A stretch of DNA of 35,198 nucleotides from Pirellulales bacterium. GTDB lineage: Bacteria > Planctomycetota > Planctomycetia > Pirellulales > Thermoguttaceae. The number at the start of each line of letters is the position of its first letter. The stretch's first letter is position 1. A model generated the notes under the pieces. That model had not been told where the DNA came from and did no database searches. It saw only the letters and a list, made by a program, of their open reading frames with translations. A program made the position numbers and the translations under genes. The stretch is from positions 1 through 35,198 of the forward strand of contig JADLEL010000048.1 of the NCBI GenBank assembly GCA_020846145.1, written 5' to 3'. Positions 7,643 to 14,809 of the stretch are shown piece after piece.

Positions 7643-8953
7643 ATGCAAATCAAGCATCTCCGCTGGTGGATCGTGGGACTTCTGTTTTGCGGCACGGCGT
7701 TGAACTATATCGATCGGAACGTGCTGGCAATCCTGGAGCCGCGGATCAAGGAAGACATCCATTGGACCCCGGAGCAATGGGGATTGATTCACGGCGGATT
7801 TTGGCTGGCCTACGCGGCGTTCGCGCTGGCGACCGGACGGCTGATCGATAAAATCGGCACGAAAATCGGCTATTTGCTGATTATGGGCTGGTGGGGCGCG
7901 GCGTGCGCCCTGCACGGTTTTGCCGGTTCCGTGGCGGCCTTTGTCCTCCTGCGATTCGCCTTGGGCATGGGGGAATCGGGCCTCGTTCCCGCCACCGCCA
8001 AAGCCTGTTCGGAATGGTTTCCCCTGCCGGAGCGCGGTTTTGCCTACGGATTGGCGTCCGCCGGCATGATGATCGGCGGCATCATCACGCCGCTTTTCGT
8101 GGGCCGAATCGCCGGAGCATTCGGTTGGCAAGCGGCGTTCTTTATCACCGGCGGATTATGCGCGATCTGGCTGCTCGCTTGGCAATTGTTCTTCGGCAAT
8201 CCGGCGCACCACTCCCTGCTGACGGCGAAAGAACGCGGCCATATTCTGAAAAATCGGAGCGTCGATTATAACGGCTCTCCGGATCAATCCGACGGCACGC
8301 GCGTGGGCCTAGGGGCACTGCTCCTCATGCCCCAAGTCTGGGGAATCGCCGCGGCGCGGTTCATCGGCGATCCGGTCTGGGCGTTCTGCATGGCTTGGAT
8401 TCCCAAGTACATGAGCGACGTGCGGGGCATCCCGTCCGCAACCATCGAAAACACCGTCTGGCTGCCCTTTTTGGCGGCCGCGATCGCCAGCTTCGCCAGC
8501 GGAGCGATCGCGAGTTTTTTCATCAAGCAGGGCATGAATCCCGTCAAGGCGAAAAAAATCGTCCTGATTCTCGGCGCCGCGATGATGCCGGTGGGAACGG
8601 CGGCCTTTTTCGCCGAGAATTACGCTACGGCTCTGGCCTGCCTCTGCGCCACCGCTTTCGGCCATACGTTCTGGGTCGTCGCGACGCAGACCATCCCCGG
8701 CGACATTTTTCCCAGCCGATACGTCGGCACGGTAACCGGCTCGGCACAGATGGTCAGTTCGCTCGGCTGCATGTTGGGCATGTACGGCGTGGGAACTCTC
8801 GTTTCCTCTTTCTCCTATATGCCGGTTTTTATCCTCGCGGGCTTGCTGCACCCTCTCGGCACGGTCGTCATCCTGCTGACCTTGCGCCATATCGACGCCA
8901 TGAAACGGCGGCTGCTGCAAAAAGAAAATCGACTCGGAAACTTTATCACCTGA
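7643..8953 (+). CDS. MFS transporter, ExuT/ACS-like (hexuronate or other sugar acid)
   Basis: 436 aa from ATG 7643, one base after the regulator stop, with GGAG about 12 nt upstream. An in-frame ATG at 7625 overlaps the regulator. About 12 membrane helices. The anion:cation symporter family is visible from LNYIDRNVLAILEP in helix 1, GRLIDKIGTKIGY in the loop 2-3 signature, RFALGMGESGLVPATAKACSEWFP and ERGFAYGLASAGMMIGGIITP. These match hexuronate/galactonate-type symporters (ExuT, DgoT), which import sugar acids with protons. The substrate cannot be read from sequence; the downstream oxidoreductase, isomerase and aldo/keto reductase agree with a sugar acid or modified monosaccharide. Located in the inner membrane. 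Confidence 0.92.
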   Translation: MQIKHLRWWIVGLLFCGTALNYIDRNVLAILEPRIKEDIHWTPEQWGLIHGGFWLAYAAFALATGRLIDKIGTKIGYLLIMGWWGAACALHGFAGSVAAFVLLRFALGMGESGLVPATAKACSEWFPLPERGFAYGLASAGMMIGGIITPLFVGRIAGAFGWQAAFFITGGLCAIWLLAWQLFFGNPAHHSLLTAKERGHILKNRSVDYNGSPDQSDGTRVGLGALLLMPQVWGIAAARFIGDPVWAFCMAWIPKYMSDVRGIPSATIENTVWLPFLAAAIASFASGAIASFFIKQGMNPVKAKKIVLILGAAMMPVGTAAFFAENYATALACLCATAFGHTFWVVATQTIPGDIFPSRYVGTVTGSAQMVSSLGCMLGMYGVGTLVSSFSYMPVFILAGLLHPLGTVVILLTLRHIDAMKRRLLQKENRLGNFIT

Positions 8954-8959
8954 CCGAAT

Positions 8960-10141
8960 ATGCTCACCCATCGAGAAAGAGTATCGCTCGCACTGCGGCA
9001 TCAGCCGGTGGACCGGGTGCCGATGGACCTCGGCGGCCGGATCGCCGGAATACGCCATGAAGCCTACGGGCGGCTGGTGCGGCGCCTCGGCTTGGATTGC
9101 CCGGCGGAAGGCGTGAAAATCTGTCCCTTCCTCACGGCCCAAGAACCGGACCTCCGCGTACTCGAGCGGCTGGGGACCGATTTCTACTGGCTGAACGTCC
9201 GCGGTCCCGAATACGTCTCGGTCAGGCAAATCGATGGGCAGACTTATCTCAACGAATGGGGCATTACGGTAAAAAAAGTGGGCAACTATGCCCAGCGCGT
9301 CGGCCATCCGCTGGGCAAGGCCGACCGCGCGGCGCTGGAAAACTACGACTGGCCGGACGCCGCCGCCAAGCAGCGCTACGAAGGGATTCGGGAGTATGCG
9401 AAGCATCTTTTTCGGCGCACCGATTTCGCCCTGGCCTTGAATCCCCTTTCCGGCGGCCTGTTCGAGATGGGCCAGCATCTGCGCGGAATGGAGTCGTTTT
9501 TTTCGGATTTGATGCAGGACCGGGAATTCGCCCATGCCTTGCTGGACAAGGTTCTCGACGTGCAAATGGCGATGACGGCCCGCTATTTGGAGGAAGTCGG
9601 CCCGTTCGTCGAGATCGTCGCCCTGAGCGACGATTACGCCTCGGCCGAACGCCTGCTGATCTCGCCGGCGTTGTTCGGCGAATTTTTCCAGCCGCGCTAT
9701 GAAAAATTCATCGGCATGATAAAATCCAAAACGGAAGGCAAGGCGAAGGTTCTCTTGCACTCCTGCGGCGCGGTGTTCGATCTGGCGGAGAAGTTCATCG
9801 AGATGGGCGTCGAGATCCTCAACCCCTTGCAGCCGACGGCCAAGGGAATGGACCCGCGGCGGCTGAAAAACGCCTTCGGCCGGCGGCTCTGTTTTCACGG
9901 CGGCATCGACTCGCAGTTCATTCTGGCAGAAGGCTCGCCGGAGGAAGTCCGCCGGCACGCCGAAGAGGTGGCGGAGGCCCTGGGGGCAGGGGGCGGTTAC
10001 ATTCTCGCCCCGTCGCATCATATCCAATACCACGTGCCCGCCGAAAATATCATCGCCCTCTACGATACGGGGCGAAAACTAACCTTCCCCGAGTTGACCG
10101 CATCGGGTGAACCAAACGCGCGGAAAGGAGCGCAACCATGA
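8960..10141 (+). CDS. uroporphyrinogen decarboxylase-like (URO-D superfamily) protein, likely methyltransferase type
   Basis: 393 aa. It begins MLTHRERVSLALRHQPVDRVPMDLGG, the usual start of URO-D superfamily members found outside haem operons (compare MtaA/CmuA-like methyltransferases). The segment HSCGAVFDLAEKFIEMGVEI...LNPLQP...GKRLCFHGGID-like (actual text FGRRLCFHGGID) carries an H-x-C plus a later Cys. In corrinoid-dependent methyltransferases these residues bind the zinc that activates a thiol. The position is inside a LacI-controlled sugar operon, with its TGA overlapping the next ATG (ATGA, 10138-10141), which argues against a role in haem synthesis. Possible roles are demethylation of a methylated sugar or an uncharacterised decarboxylation or lyase step; no corrinoid protein is encoded nearby. 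Family assignment firm, function inferred. Confidence 0.88.
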   Translation: MLTHRERVSLALRHQPVDRVPMDLGGRIAGIRHEAYGRLVRRLGLDCPAEGVKICPFLTAQEPDLRVLERLGTDFYWLNVRGPEYVSVRQIDGQTYLNEWGITVKKVGNYAQRVGHPLGKADRAALENYDWPDAAAKQRYEGIREYAKHLFRRTDFALALNPLSGGLFEMGQHLRGMESFFSDLMQDREFAHALLDKVLDVQMAMTARYLEEVGPFVEIVALSDDYASAERLLISPALFGEFFQPRYEKFIGMIKSKTEGKAKVLLHSCGAVFDLAEKFIEMGVEILNPLQPTAKGMDPRRLKNAFGRRLCFHGGIDSQFILAEGSPEEVRRHAEEVAEALGAGGGYILAPSHHIQYHVPAENIIALYDTGRKLTFPELTASGEPNARKGAQP

Positions 10142-11145
10142 ACGATCCGATTGCCTGGGGCGTAATCGGCTGCGGAAAAATCGCCGTAACGCGCACGATC
10201 CCCGGCATCCTGCGAAGCCGAAACGCCCGGCTGGCCGCCCTGATGGACTCCGATCCGGCAAGCGCGGAAAACGCGGCTCAAAAATTCGGCGCGGAGTTTT
10301 GGACGGGGGACCTCGATCGGTTTTTAAGCCGCAAAAATCTCGACGCGGTGTACGTCGGTTCGCCCGCCGCCGCGCATCGCGACCATACGATCCGCGCCGC
10401 CGAGGCCGGCAAGCACGTCCTCTGCGAAAAGCCGATGGCCTTGTCGGTCGCCGACTGTAACGAAATGGCCGAAGCCTGCCGCCGCGCCGGGGTGAAACTG
10501 CAAATCGGATTCATGATGCGCTTCCATCCCGTTCACCAAAAAGTGAAGGAACTCATCGCCTCCGGGGAACTCGGCGAATTGATCCAAGGCCGCGCGCAAC
10601 TCTCTCATTACCACGTCGAGTGGAATGAGGACGGCAGCCGCAACTGGCGGCAGTTCTTCGCCTCCGCCGGCGGCGGTTCCTTGATGGACATGGGCATTCA
10701 TTGCGTGGACCTGCTGCGCTGGTGGATGGGGGAAGTGCAATCGGTTTCCGCCATGGCTGCCACCCTCGCCAACGACTATGAAGTGGAGGATACGGCGTTG
10801 CTGCTCTTGCGGATGGAAATGGGGAGGCTGGCCATGGTGGATGCCACCTATGCGGCCCGCGGGTGCCGGCATGTCTTCGAGGTCTATGGCACGCAAGGCG
10901 CCGTCCGGGGCGCGGATACCATCAGTCAACTCGCCGAAGGACAACTGACCATCGTGCGGGGGACTCGAGAAGAGGTTTTTCCCTACGAATCCGTGGATTT
11001 ATATGCGGCGGAAATCGAGCATTTTCAGGATTGTATTCTGACCGCACGGCAGCCCATGGTCGGCCCTGAAGAAGGACGCCGCAACCTGGAGGTTTGCCTG
11101 GCGGCATACCGATCGAACCGCGAGCAACGCGTCATTACCATGTAA
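10138..11145 (+). CDS. Gfo/Idh/MocA-family NAD(P)-dependent oxidoreductase
   Basis: 335 aa. The N-terminal Rossmann fold starts with WGVIGCGKIA (GxGxxx nucleotide-binding motif, residues ~7-17). The EKP motif (HVLCEKPMALS) near residue 100 contains the catalytic-region lysine. The C-terminal alpha/beta domain has GGGSLMDMGIHCVDLLRWWMG, the family's substrate-binding histidine region. Members oxidise or reduce a hydroxyl of cyclic sugars or inositols with NAD(P). Translationally coupled to the URO-D-like gene by ATGA overlap. With the isomerase and aldo/keto reductase downstream it plausibly forms an oxidation-isomerisation-reduction route for a modified monosaccharide; the substrate is unknown. 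Confidence 0.94.
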   Translation: MNDPIAWGVIGCGKIAVTRTIPGILRSRNARLAALMDSDPASAENAAQKFGAEFWTGDLDRFLSRKNLDAVYVGSPAAAHRDHTIRAAEAGKHVLCEKPMALSVADCNEMAEACRRAGVKLQIGFMMRFHPVHQKVKELIASGELGELIQGRAQLSHYHVEWNEDGSRNWRQFFASAGGGSLMDMGIHCVDLLRWWMGEVQSVSAMAATLANDYEVEDTALLLLRMEMGRLAMVDATYAARGCRHVFEVYGTQGAVRGADTISQLAEGQLTIVRGTREEVFPYESVDLYAAEIEHFQDCILTARQPMVGPEEGRRNLEVCLAAYRSNREQRVITM

Positions 11146-11409
11146 TATCCATTTAAACTGTTGCAAATTTCCCCCCTCTCCGGGCGCCAAACGTAGTTTG
11201 GTCGGGAAAGGGGCAGGTGGTGAGGGCTTGAGGGAGATAGACAAAATTGGAAAGATATTTCCTCCGAATAAGTCCTCATCCCAATCCCAATCCTTTCCCA
11301 AAGGAGAGGGGGCGATAATTCCTTTTCTACAATTTCAGCGCCGTGTCGCCGCAAAACATTCAAGCCGTTTACGAACAAGTCGAACCTTTCGAGTGATAGG
11401 AATACAATC
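11146..11409. repeat. 264-bp intra-operon spacer with inverted repeats
   Basis: No gene. It carries a perfect 10-bp inverted repeat (CCCCCTCTCC at 11172-11181, GGAGAGGGGG at 11303-11312) bounding about 140 bp, and an inner palindrome CCAAAC-GTA-GTTTGG (11187-11201). This resembles a small dispersed intergenic repeat inserted between the oxidoreductase and isomerase genes; no T-tract follows, so it is not a classic terminator. It may act as an RNA processing or attenuation site in the operon. Confidence 0.5.
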
Positions 11410-12234
11410 GTGAAAATATCCCTCTTCAGCGAAAGCCTTTTTGCCCTTTCTCTCGAAAATGCCGTCGCCGCCACGCGGAAGGCCGGCTATCGCGCCATCG
11501 AGTTGGCGTGCAAACCGCCGCACTTCGATCTGGAGATTGCCCGAAGCGATCCCCGCCGCGTCGCGGAGATGATCCGGCGGGAAGGCTTGGAGGTCTCGGC
11601 CCTGTCGTTGTACGATCGCTTTACCGATCGGGCATGTCTCGAGGAACAGATCGAGGCGGCGGAAACGTTCATTCGGCTGGCGCCCCTCTTCGAAACCGAG
11701 ACCCTCAAGTTGACGCCGGGACCGCCCGGCTCGGCCGAAGCGACGGTGGAACATTGGGATTGTCTGGCGAGCGCGATCGAGCGGCTCGCGCCCGTGGCGG
11801 AGGAAGTCGGCGTGCGATTGGCCTTCGAAACCCACATGCGGCAACTGACCGATACCCTGGCGTCGGCCCAGCGCCTGCTGGAACTCACCCCCTCCCACGC
11901 CGTCGGCCTGACCGTGGACTTCTCCAATCTCGCCTTCGCCGGAGCGAAGTTGCCCGAAGCCGTTGCCGCCCTCAAAGAGCGCATGTATCATACGCATCTG
12001 AAGAACGGATACATCGACGAGGCGGGCGGCTGGCATTTCCAAGCGCTCGACGAAGGCCTGACCGATTATCCCGCGGTCTTCCGCGCGTTGCGCGAGGCGG
12101 GCTATGCAGGCTATCTTTCGGTGGAATGCCTGGGGCCGGATGCCCGGCAGAGTCCCGAACAAACGGCGCGGCGCGATCTCGCCATTCTCAAGAGACTATT
12201 AGAGGAATCCCCATGCAAAACGCCAACTTTATGA
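11410..12234 (+). CDS. sugar phosphate isomerase/epimerase-like TIM-barrel protein (AP endonuclease 2 superfamily)
   Basis: 274 aa. Xylose-isomerase-like TIM barrel: AGYRAIELACK at the first strand, LKLTPGP, RLAFETHM (Glu metal ligand), VGLTVDFSNLAFAG (Asp/Asn region), MYHTHLKNGYIDE (HTHLKN, His metal ligand) and AGYAGYLSVECLGPD (terminal Glu ligand). The spacing agrees with divalent-metal-dependent sugar or inositol isomerases/epimerases (IolE/IolI/Hyi-like). The true substrate is unknown. It lies downstream of the oxidoreductase after a 264-bp spacer, and its 3' end overlaps the next gene by 22 bp, so the two are co-translated. Confidence 0.92.
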   Translation: MKISLFSESLFALSLENAVAATRKAGYRAIELACKPPHFDLEIARSDPRRVAEMIRREGLEVSALSLYDRFTDRACLEEQIEAAETFIRLAPLFETETLKLTPGPPGSAEATVEHWDCLASAIERLAPVAEEVGVRLAFETHMRQLTDTLASAQRLLELTPSHAVGLTVDFSNLAFAGAKLPEAVAALKERMYHTHLKNGYIDEAGGWHFQALDEGLTDYPAVFRALREAGYAGYLSVECLGPDARQSPEQTARRDLAILKRLLEESPCKTPTL

Positions 12235-13211
12235 CCGCGGACAAAACAATGCAAAGCAAACCCCTTGTGCCGGGACTCGATAAACCCGTATCGCAGCTCG
12301 CTTTAGGGACCGCTTTCTACCGCTACGAGGAAAAGCAGCGCTGGTTCGAACTGCTCGACGAGTTCATCGGCTTGGGCGGCACGCTGTTGGACAGCGGCCG
12401 GCACTACGGCACCAGCGAACGGGTAATCGGCGAGTGGATGGCCTCGCGCGGGACGCGCGACCGCGTGGTCCTGATTACCAAGTGCGGGCATGGCAATTGC
12501 GAATTGCCGGCGGAAAACTTCGAGAAAATGGTCGCGGAAGAGTTCGAAAAGAGCCTCGAATCGCTGCAAACCGACCACGTCGATCTGTATATGCTGCACC
12601 GCGATAATCCCGTCGTGCCGGTCGCCCGCATCATCGATCGTCTGAATCGCGAGATCGACAACGGCCGCGTCCGGACGCTCGGCGCATCGAATTGGACGTG
12701 TTCCCGCGTGGATGAGGCGAACGCCTACGCCCGGCTTCACGGCTTGGCGGGATTCGCCGCCGTCAGCAACAACATCAGCCTCGCCGTTCAAGCCCAGCCG
12801 TTTTACAAGGGATTGGTGGACGTGGATCGCGCCGCCGAACGGTGGCATCGGAAAACGGGCACCCCCTTGATCGTTTGGTCGCCCCAGGCGCGAGGCTTTT
12901 TCACCGGCCGCTATGCGCCCGCAACGGCGCAGCGGCATGAAGGCCCCGAAAACGACTTCGATCGAAGAATGGGCGAGGTCTATTGCACGGATGAGAACTT
13001 CGAGCGGCTTCGCCGCGCCCGCGAGCTAGGGAGCCGCAAAGGCGGTTATTCCGCCACGCAAGTGGCCTTGGCTTGGCTGCTTCACAAACCGTTTACGCTG
13101 GTGCCGATCGTCGGGCCTCATTCCTCCGCGGAATTGCTTTCGTGCGTCCATGCCCTATCGTTGAAGCTTACCGAAACCGAGCTTCAATGGCTGAATCTCG
13201 AGAATGGCTAA
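12213..13211 (+). CDS. aldo/keto reductase
   Basis: 332 aa from ATG 12213, with AGAGGA 6 nt upstream, overlapping the isomerase end. The AKR catalytic tetrad is intact: D60 (LLDSGRHYG), Y65, K90 (VLITKCGHG) and H129 (DLYMLHRD). Later motifs VRTLGASNWT, IVWSPQARGFFTGRY and SATQVALAWLLHKPFTLVPIVGPHS correspond to barrel strands and the NADPH-binding end. AKRs reduce carbonyls to alcohols with NADPH; here the likely substrate is an aldehyde or keto sugar produced by the neighbouring enzymes. Last clear gene of the rightward LacI-controlled operon. The region after it is degenerate. Confidence 0.93.
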   Translation: MQNANFMTADKTMQSKPLVPGLDKPVSQLALGTAFYRYEEKQRWFELLDEFIGLGGTLLDSGRHYGTSERVIGEWMASRGTRDRVVLITKCGHGNCELPAENFEKMVAEEFEKSLESLQTDHVDLYMLHRDNPVVPVARIIDRLNREIDNGRVRTLGASNWTCSRVDEANAYARLHGLAGFAAVSNNISLAVQAQPFYKGLVDVDRAAERWHRKTGTPLIVWSPQARGFFTGRYAPATAQRHEGPENDFDRRMGEVYCTDENFERLRRARELGSRKGGYSATQVALAWLLHKPFTLVPIVGPHSSAELLSCVHALSLKLTETELQWLNLENG

Positions 13212-13488
13212 ACCGGATGATTCGGTGCGCCGTGAAAAGGTGGGCAGCGTGTTCGAGACGCACACGCAGTTGTACCGGCGCGGCGAGGCGGCCGAGCCGC
13301 TGCGGTTTGGACGGTTGGTGCTCGTCTTCGAAGACGGCGCGGGCTTCATCACCCACTACCATGCCCTGCCCCGCGACCGGGGCGTGAACGCTTACCCTCC
13401 TTCAATTCGGCCAAATCGTCGGCCTCGATTTCCCCCCGCTCCCGCAGGAAGGATTAAAACTTCTTCAAGCTGGCGGCGTTCGCCTTAA
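13204..13488 (+). pseudogene. small ORF, probably truncated by a repeat remnant
   Basis: 94 codons, overlapping the aldo/keto reductase stop by 8 bp. The first ~57 residues (MAKPDDSVRREKVGSVFETH, then ...LRFGRLVLVFEDGAGFITHYHALPRD) look like genuine protein. The following residues are encoded by a 22-nt remnant of the dispersed repeat (13374-13395) and by antisense of a decayed integrase-like gene. The natural C-terminus therefore seems to be lost. Family not recognised. It may have been the last gene of the sugar operon. Confidence 0.45.
13374..13395 (-). repeat. 22-nt remnant of the double-hairpin MITE family
   Basis: The 22 bases match, in reverse complement, the left end of the elements at 16271, 33566 and 35046 (GTAAGCGTTCACGCCCCGG and three more bases). 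It lies exactly where the small plus-strand ORF and the minus-strand integrase-like gene both lose coding sense, so it marks a deletion or recombination junction. Confidence 0.7.
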
Positions 13489-13760
13489 TGGAACTGCGGC
13501 CGGCCCACATCGCCTTGCGGGGAAATCCGTCGCCAAAGAACATGGAAATATGCCCCGCACCTTCGTTGGCTGGAATGGCATCCTCATAGAGCAGATAGGT
13601 ATTGATGTAGAAATCCACGTTCTTGGAAGTGCTTCCGGATGGTCTTCGGTGTCGTCTCCCGCGCCGCAAGCCATTGCTGGAAATCGGCCAATAACTTGGC
13701 ATTCTCTTCCTTGATCTTGGCACACGCCGCTTCGTAATTCTGGTATTCGTCGCTGAACAC
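13397..13760 (-). pseudogene. decayed SAM-like/phage-integrase N-terminal-type protein
   Basis: Reading from GTG at 13760 gives VFSDEYQNYEAACAKIKEEN, then AKLLADFQQWLAARETTPKT and IRKH. A +1 shift within 13622-13628 is needed to continue with NVDFYINTYLLYEDAIPANE, then GAGHISMFFGDGFPRKAMWA and GRSSIKANAASLKKF. A TAA at 13454-13456 then interrupts the reading, which resumes SFLRERGEIEADDLAELKEG until the repeat remnant at 13395. Order and wording match a small bacterial protein family with an integrase core-binding-like (SAM-like) fold that I recall (TIRKHxxNVDFYIN, KAMWAS, SIKENAASLKKFY). One frameshift, one nonsense codon and a 3' truncation make it a pseudogene. Confidence 0.7.
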
Positions 13761-13895
13761 AATTTTACGCCTGGGAATGCTTTGTGTGTTTTCTTAACAT
13801 GGAAAATAATAGGGCATTCAGTGGCGACGAGCGAACGTCCCGCTCGACGAAGGCTGACGTTTTGCCCAGTTTCAGGCTTTCGTCCCGCATCCCCA

Positions 13896-14666
13896 TCACC
13901 ATGCCCGCCATTTTCTTTTCGCCAACCAAGCCTCGGCCCGTGCGATGGTCTGACTGTCGCTGGGCTTGATGGCGTACGCCGCCCATTGCTCCTCCCGCTG
14001 AATATACAGGCAGGCGCCACCAAGACTCGCTCCCGACATGCTTTCTGCCGTGAACCGCACCAATACCCGTGTCCGATCATCGCTTGCTTCAACAATCCTC
14101 GGCCTGCGGTGATACGAATACCAGCCCGAGGGTTCGGCAATGACCTCAACGGGCAGGCCGAAGTAATGAAACAACGCTTCCTGCACGCTGCATCCTTCGC
14201 CGGTGTCCGTATAGACGAAGTTGCCGTTGTCGTCCAACGCCATCGGCAGCCTCTCCTGGCCTTTTTCCAACTTGCGAAGGCTGGCGTCGAGGAATCCAAG
14301 TCCGTGGAACGTTCCCTTGGTGTCGCCGGCGATGATCTTGACGAGCCTGGCTGCCTCCCCTCTGACGACCTCGAACCAGTTCCCGCTGCGACGTTCGGCT
14401 TCCAGCAGCAATTCCGTTTCGGTGCCGGCCAACGGCGTTATCCTGCCCCAAACTTCGTTGTCGGGTTCAAGACCATCGCCCTGTCGTTGACGTTCCAAGT
14501 AGAAACGGCCGCGGGCAAGTCGTATCTTGATGCCGAAGGCAGACAGCACCGGCGATGTTGCAATGCCCTCTTCCAGGATTCGCACGATTCCTGCTTGCTC
14601 GGCTTCCGTCAGTCGCCGCACTTTCGGACGAGGTGTACGTTCGGGCCATCGTCTTCCCCATCTCAT
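13896..14666 (-). CDS. hypothetical protein (256 aa)
   Basis: 256 aa from ATG 14666, with GGAGGA about 7 nt upstream inside the end of a preceding tiny ORF. No recognised domain. A basic N-terminus (MRWGRRWPERTPRPKVRRLT) is followed by an alpha/beta region (EQAGIVRILEEGI; FEVVRGEAARLVKIIAGDTK; MALDDNGNFVYTDTGEGCSV) and a Trp-rich end (AEAWLAKRKWRAW). Codon use is less GC3-biased than in flanking genes, and it sits in a patch of decayed genes, suggesting acquired DNA. Near the stop a run GCGAAAAGAAAATGG could hide a frameshift: the -1 frame continues KMAGMVMGMRDESLKLGKTS and on to about 13765, so the natural C-terminus may be longer. Sure that it is coding, not of function. Confidence 0.65.
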   Translation of the reverse strand: MRWGRRWPERTPRPKVRRLTEAEQAGIVRILEEGIATSPVLSAFGIKIRLARGRFYLERQRQGDGLEPDNEVWGRITPLAGTETELLLEAERRSGNWFEVVRGEAARLVKIIAGDTKGTFHGLGFLDASLRKLEKGQERLPMALDDNGNFVYTDTGEGCSVQEALFHYFGLPVEVIAEPSGWYSYHRRPRIVEASDDRTRVLVRFTAESMSGASLGGACLYIQREEQWAAYAIKPSDSQTIARAEAWLAKRKWRAW

Positions 14667-14669
14667 CGC

Positions 14670-14774
14670 TTATTCCTCCTTGTCCGCCTCGGCTCGGTCC
14701 GTCGGAATGTACGGAATCAGCCCTTTGACAATGGCCGCTTGCTGAAGTTCTCTTGGGGCGTACCGAATATCCAT
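14670..14774 (-). CDS. tiny ORF or 3' remnant upstream of the 256-aa gene
   Basis: 34 codons from ATG 14774 (MDIRYAPRELQQAAIVKGLI...TDRAEADKEE), with its stop three bases before the ATG at 14666. The frame is open further upstream into the permease 3' end, so this may be the tail of a gene whose 5' part was lost. Protein-like composition and tight spacing are the only support. Confidence 0.4.
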   Translation of the reverse strand: MDIRYAPRELQQAAIVKGLIPYIPTDRAEADKEE

Positions 14775-14809
14775 GACCTTGGGTGCGATTCGCGCAAGGC
14801 GCGAAACGC

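Noticed and set aside
8309..10033. 574-codon minus-strand open frame
   Set aside because: It lies opposite the transporter and URO-D-like genes, which have recognisable family motifs throughout. No motif or ribosome binding site supports the antisense frame.
11172..11312. Rho-independent terminator in the operon spacer
   Set aside because: Arms are far apart and no T-tract follows on the plus strand; better described as a repeat.
11508..12212. 5' extension of the aldo/keto reductase frame over the isomerase gene
   Set aside because: The upstream part is an Arg/Gly/Pro-rich shadow of the isomerase. A good ribosome binding site and a normal AKR start are at 12213.
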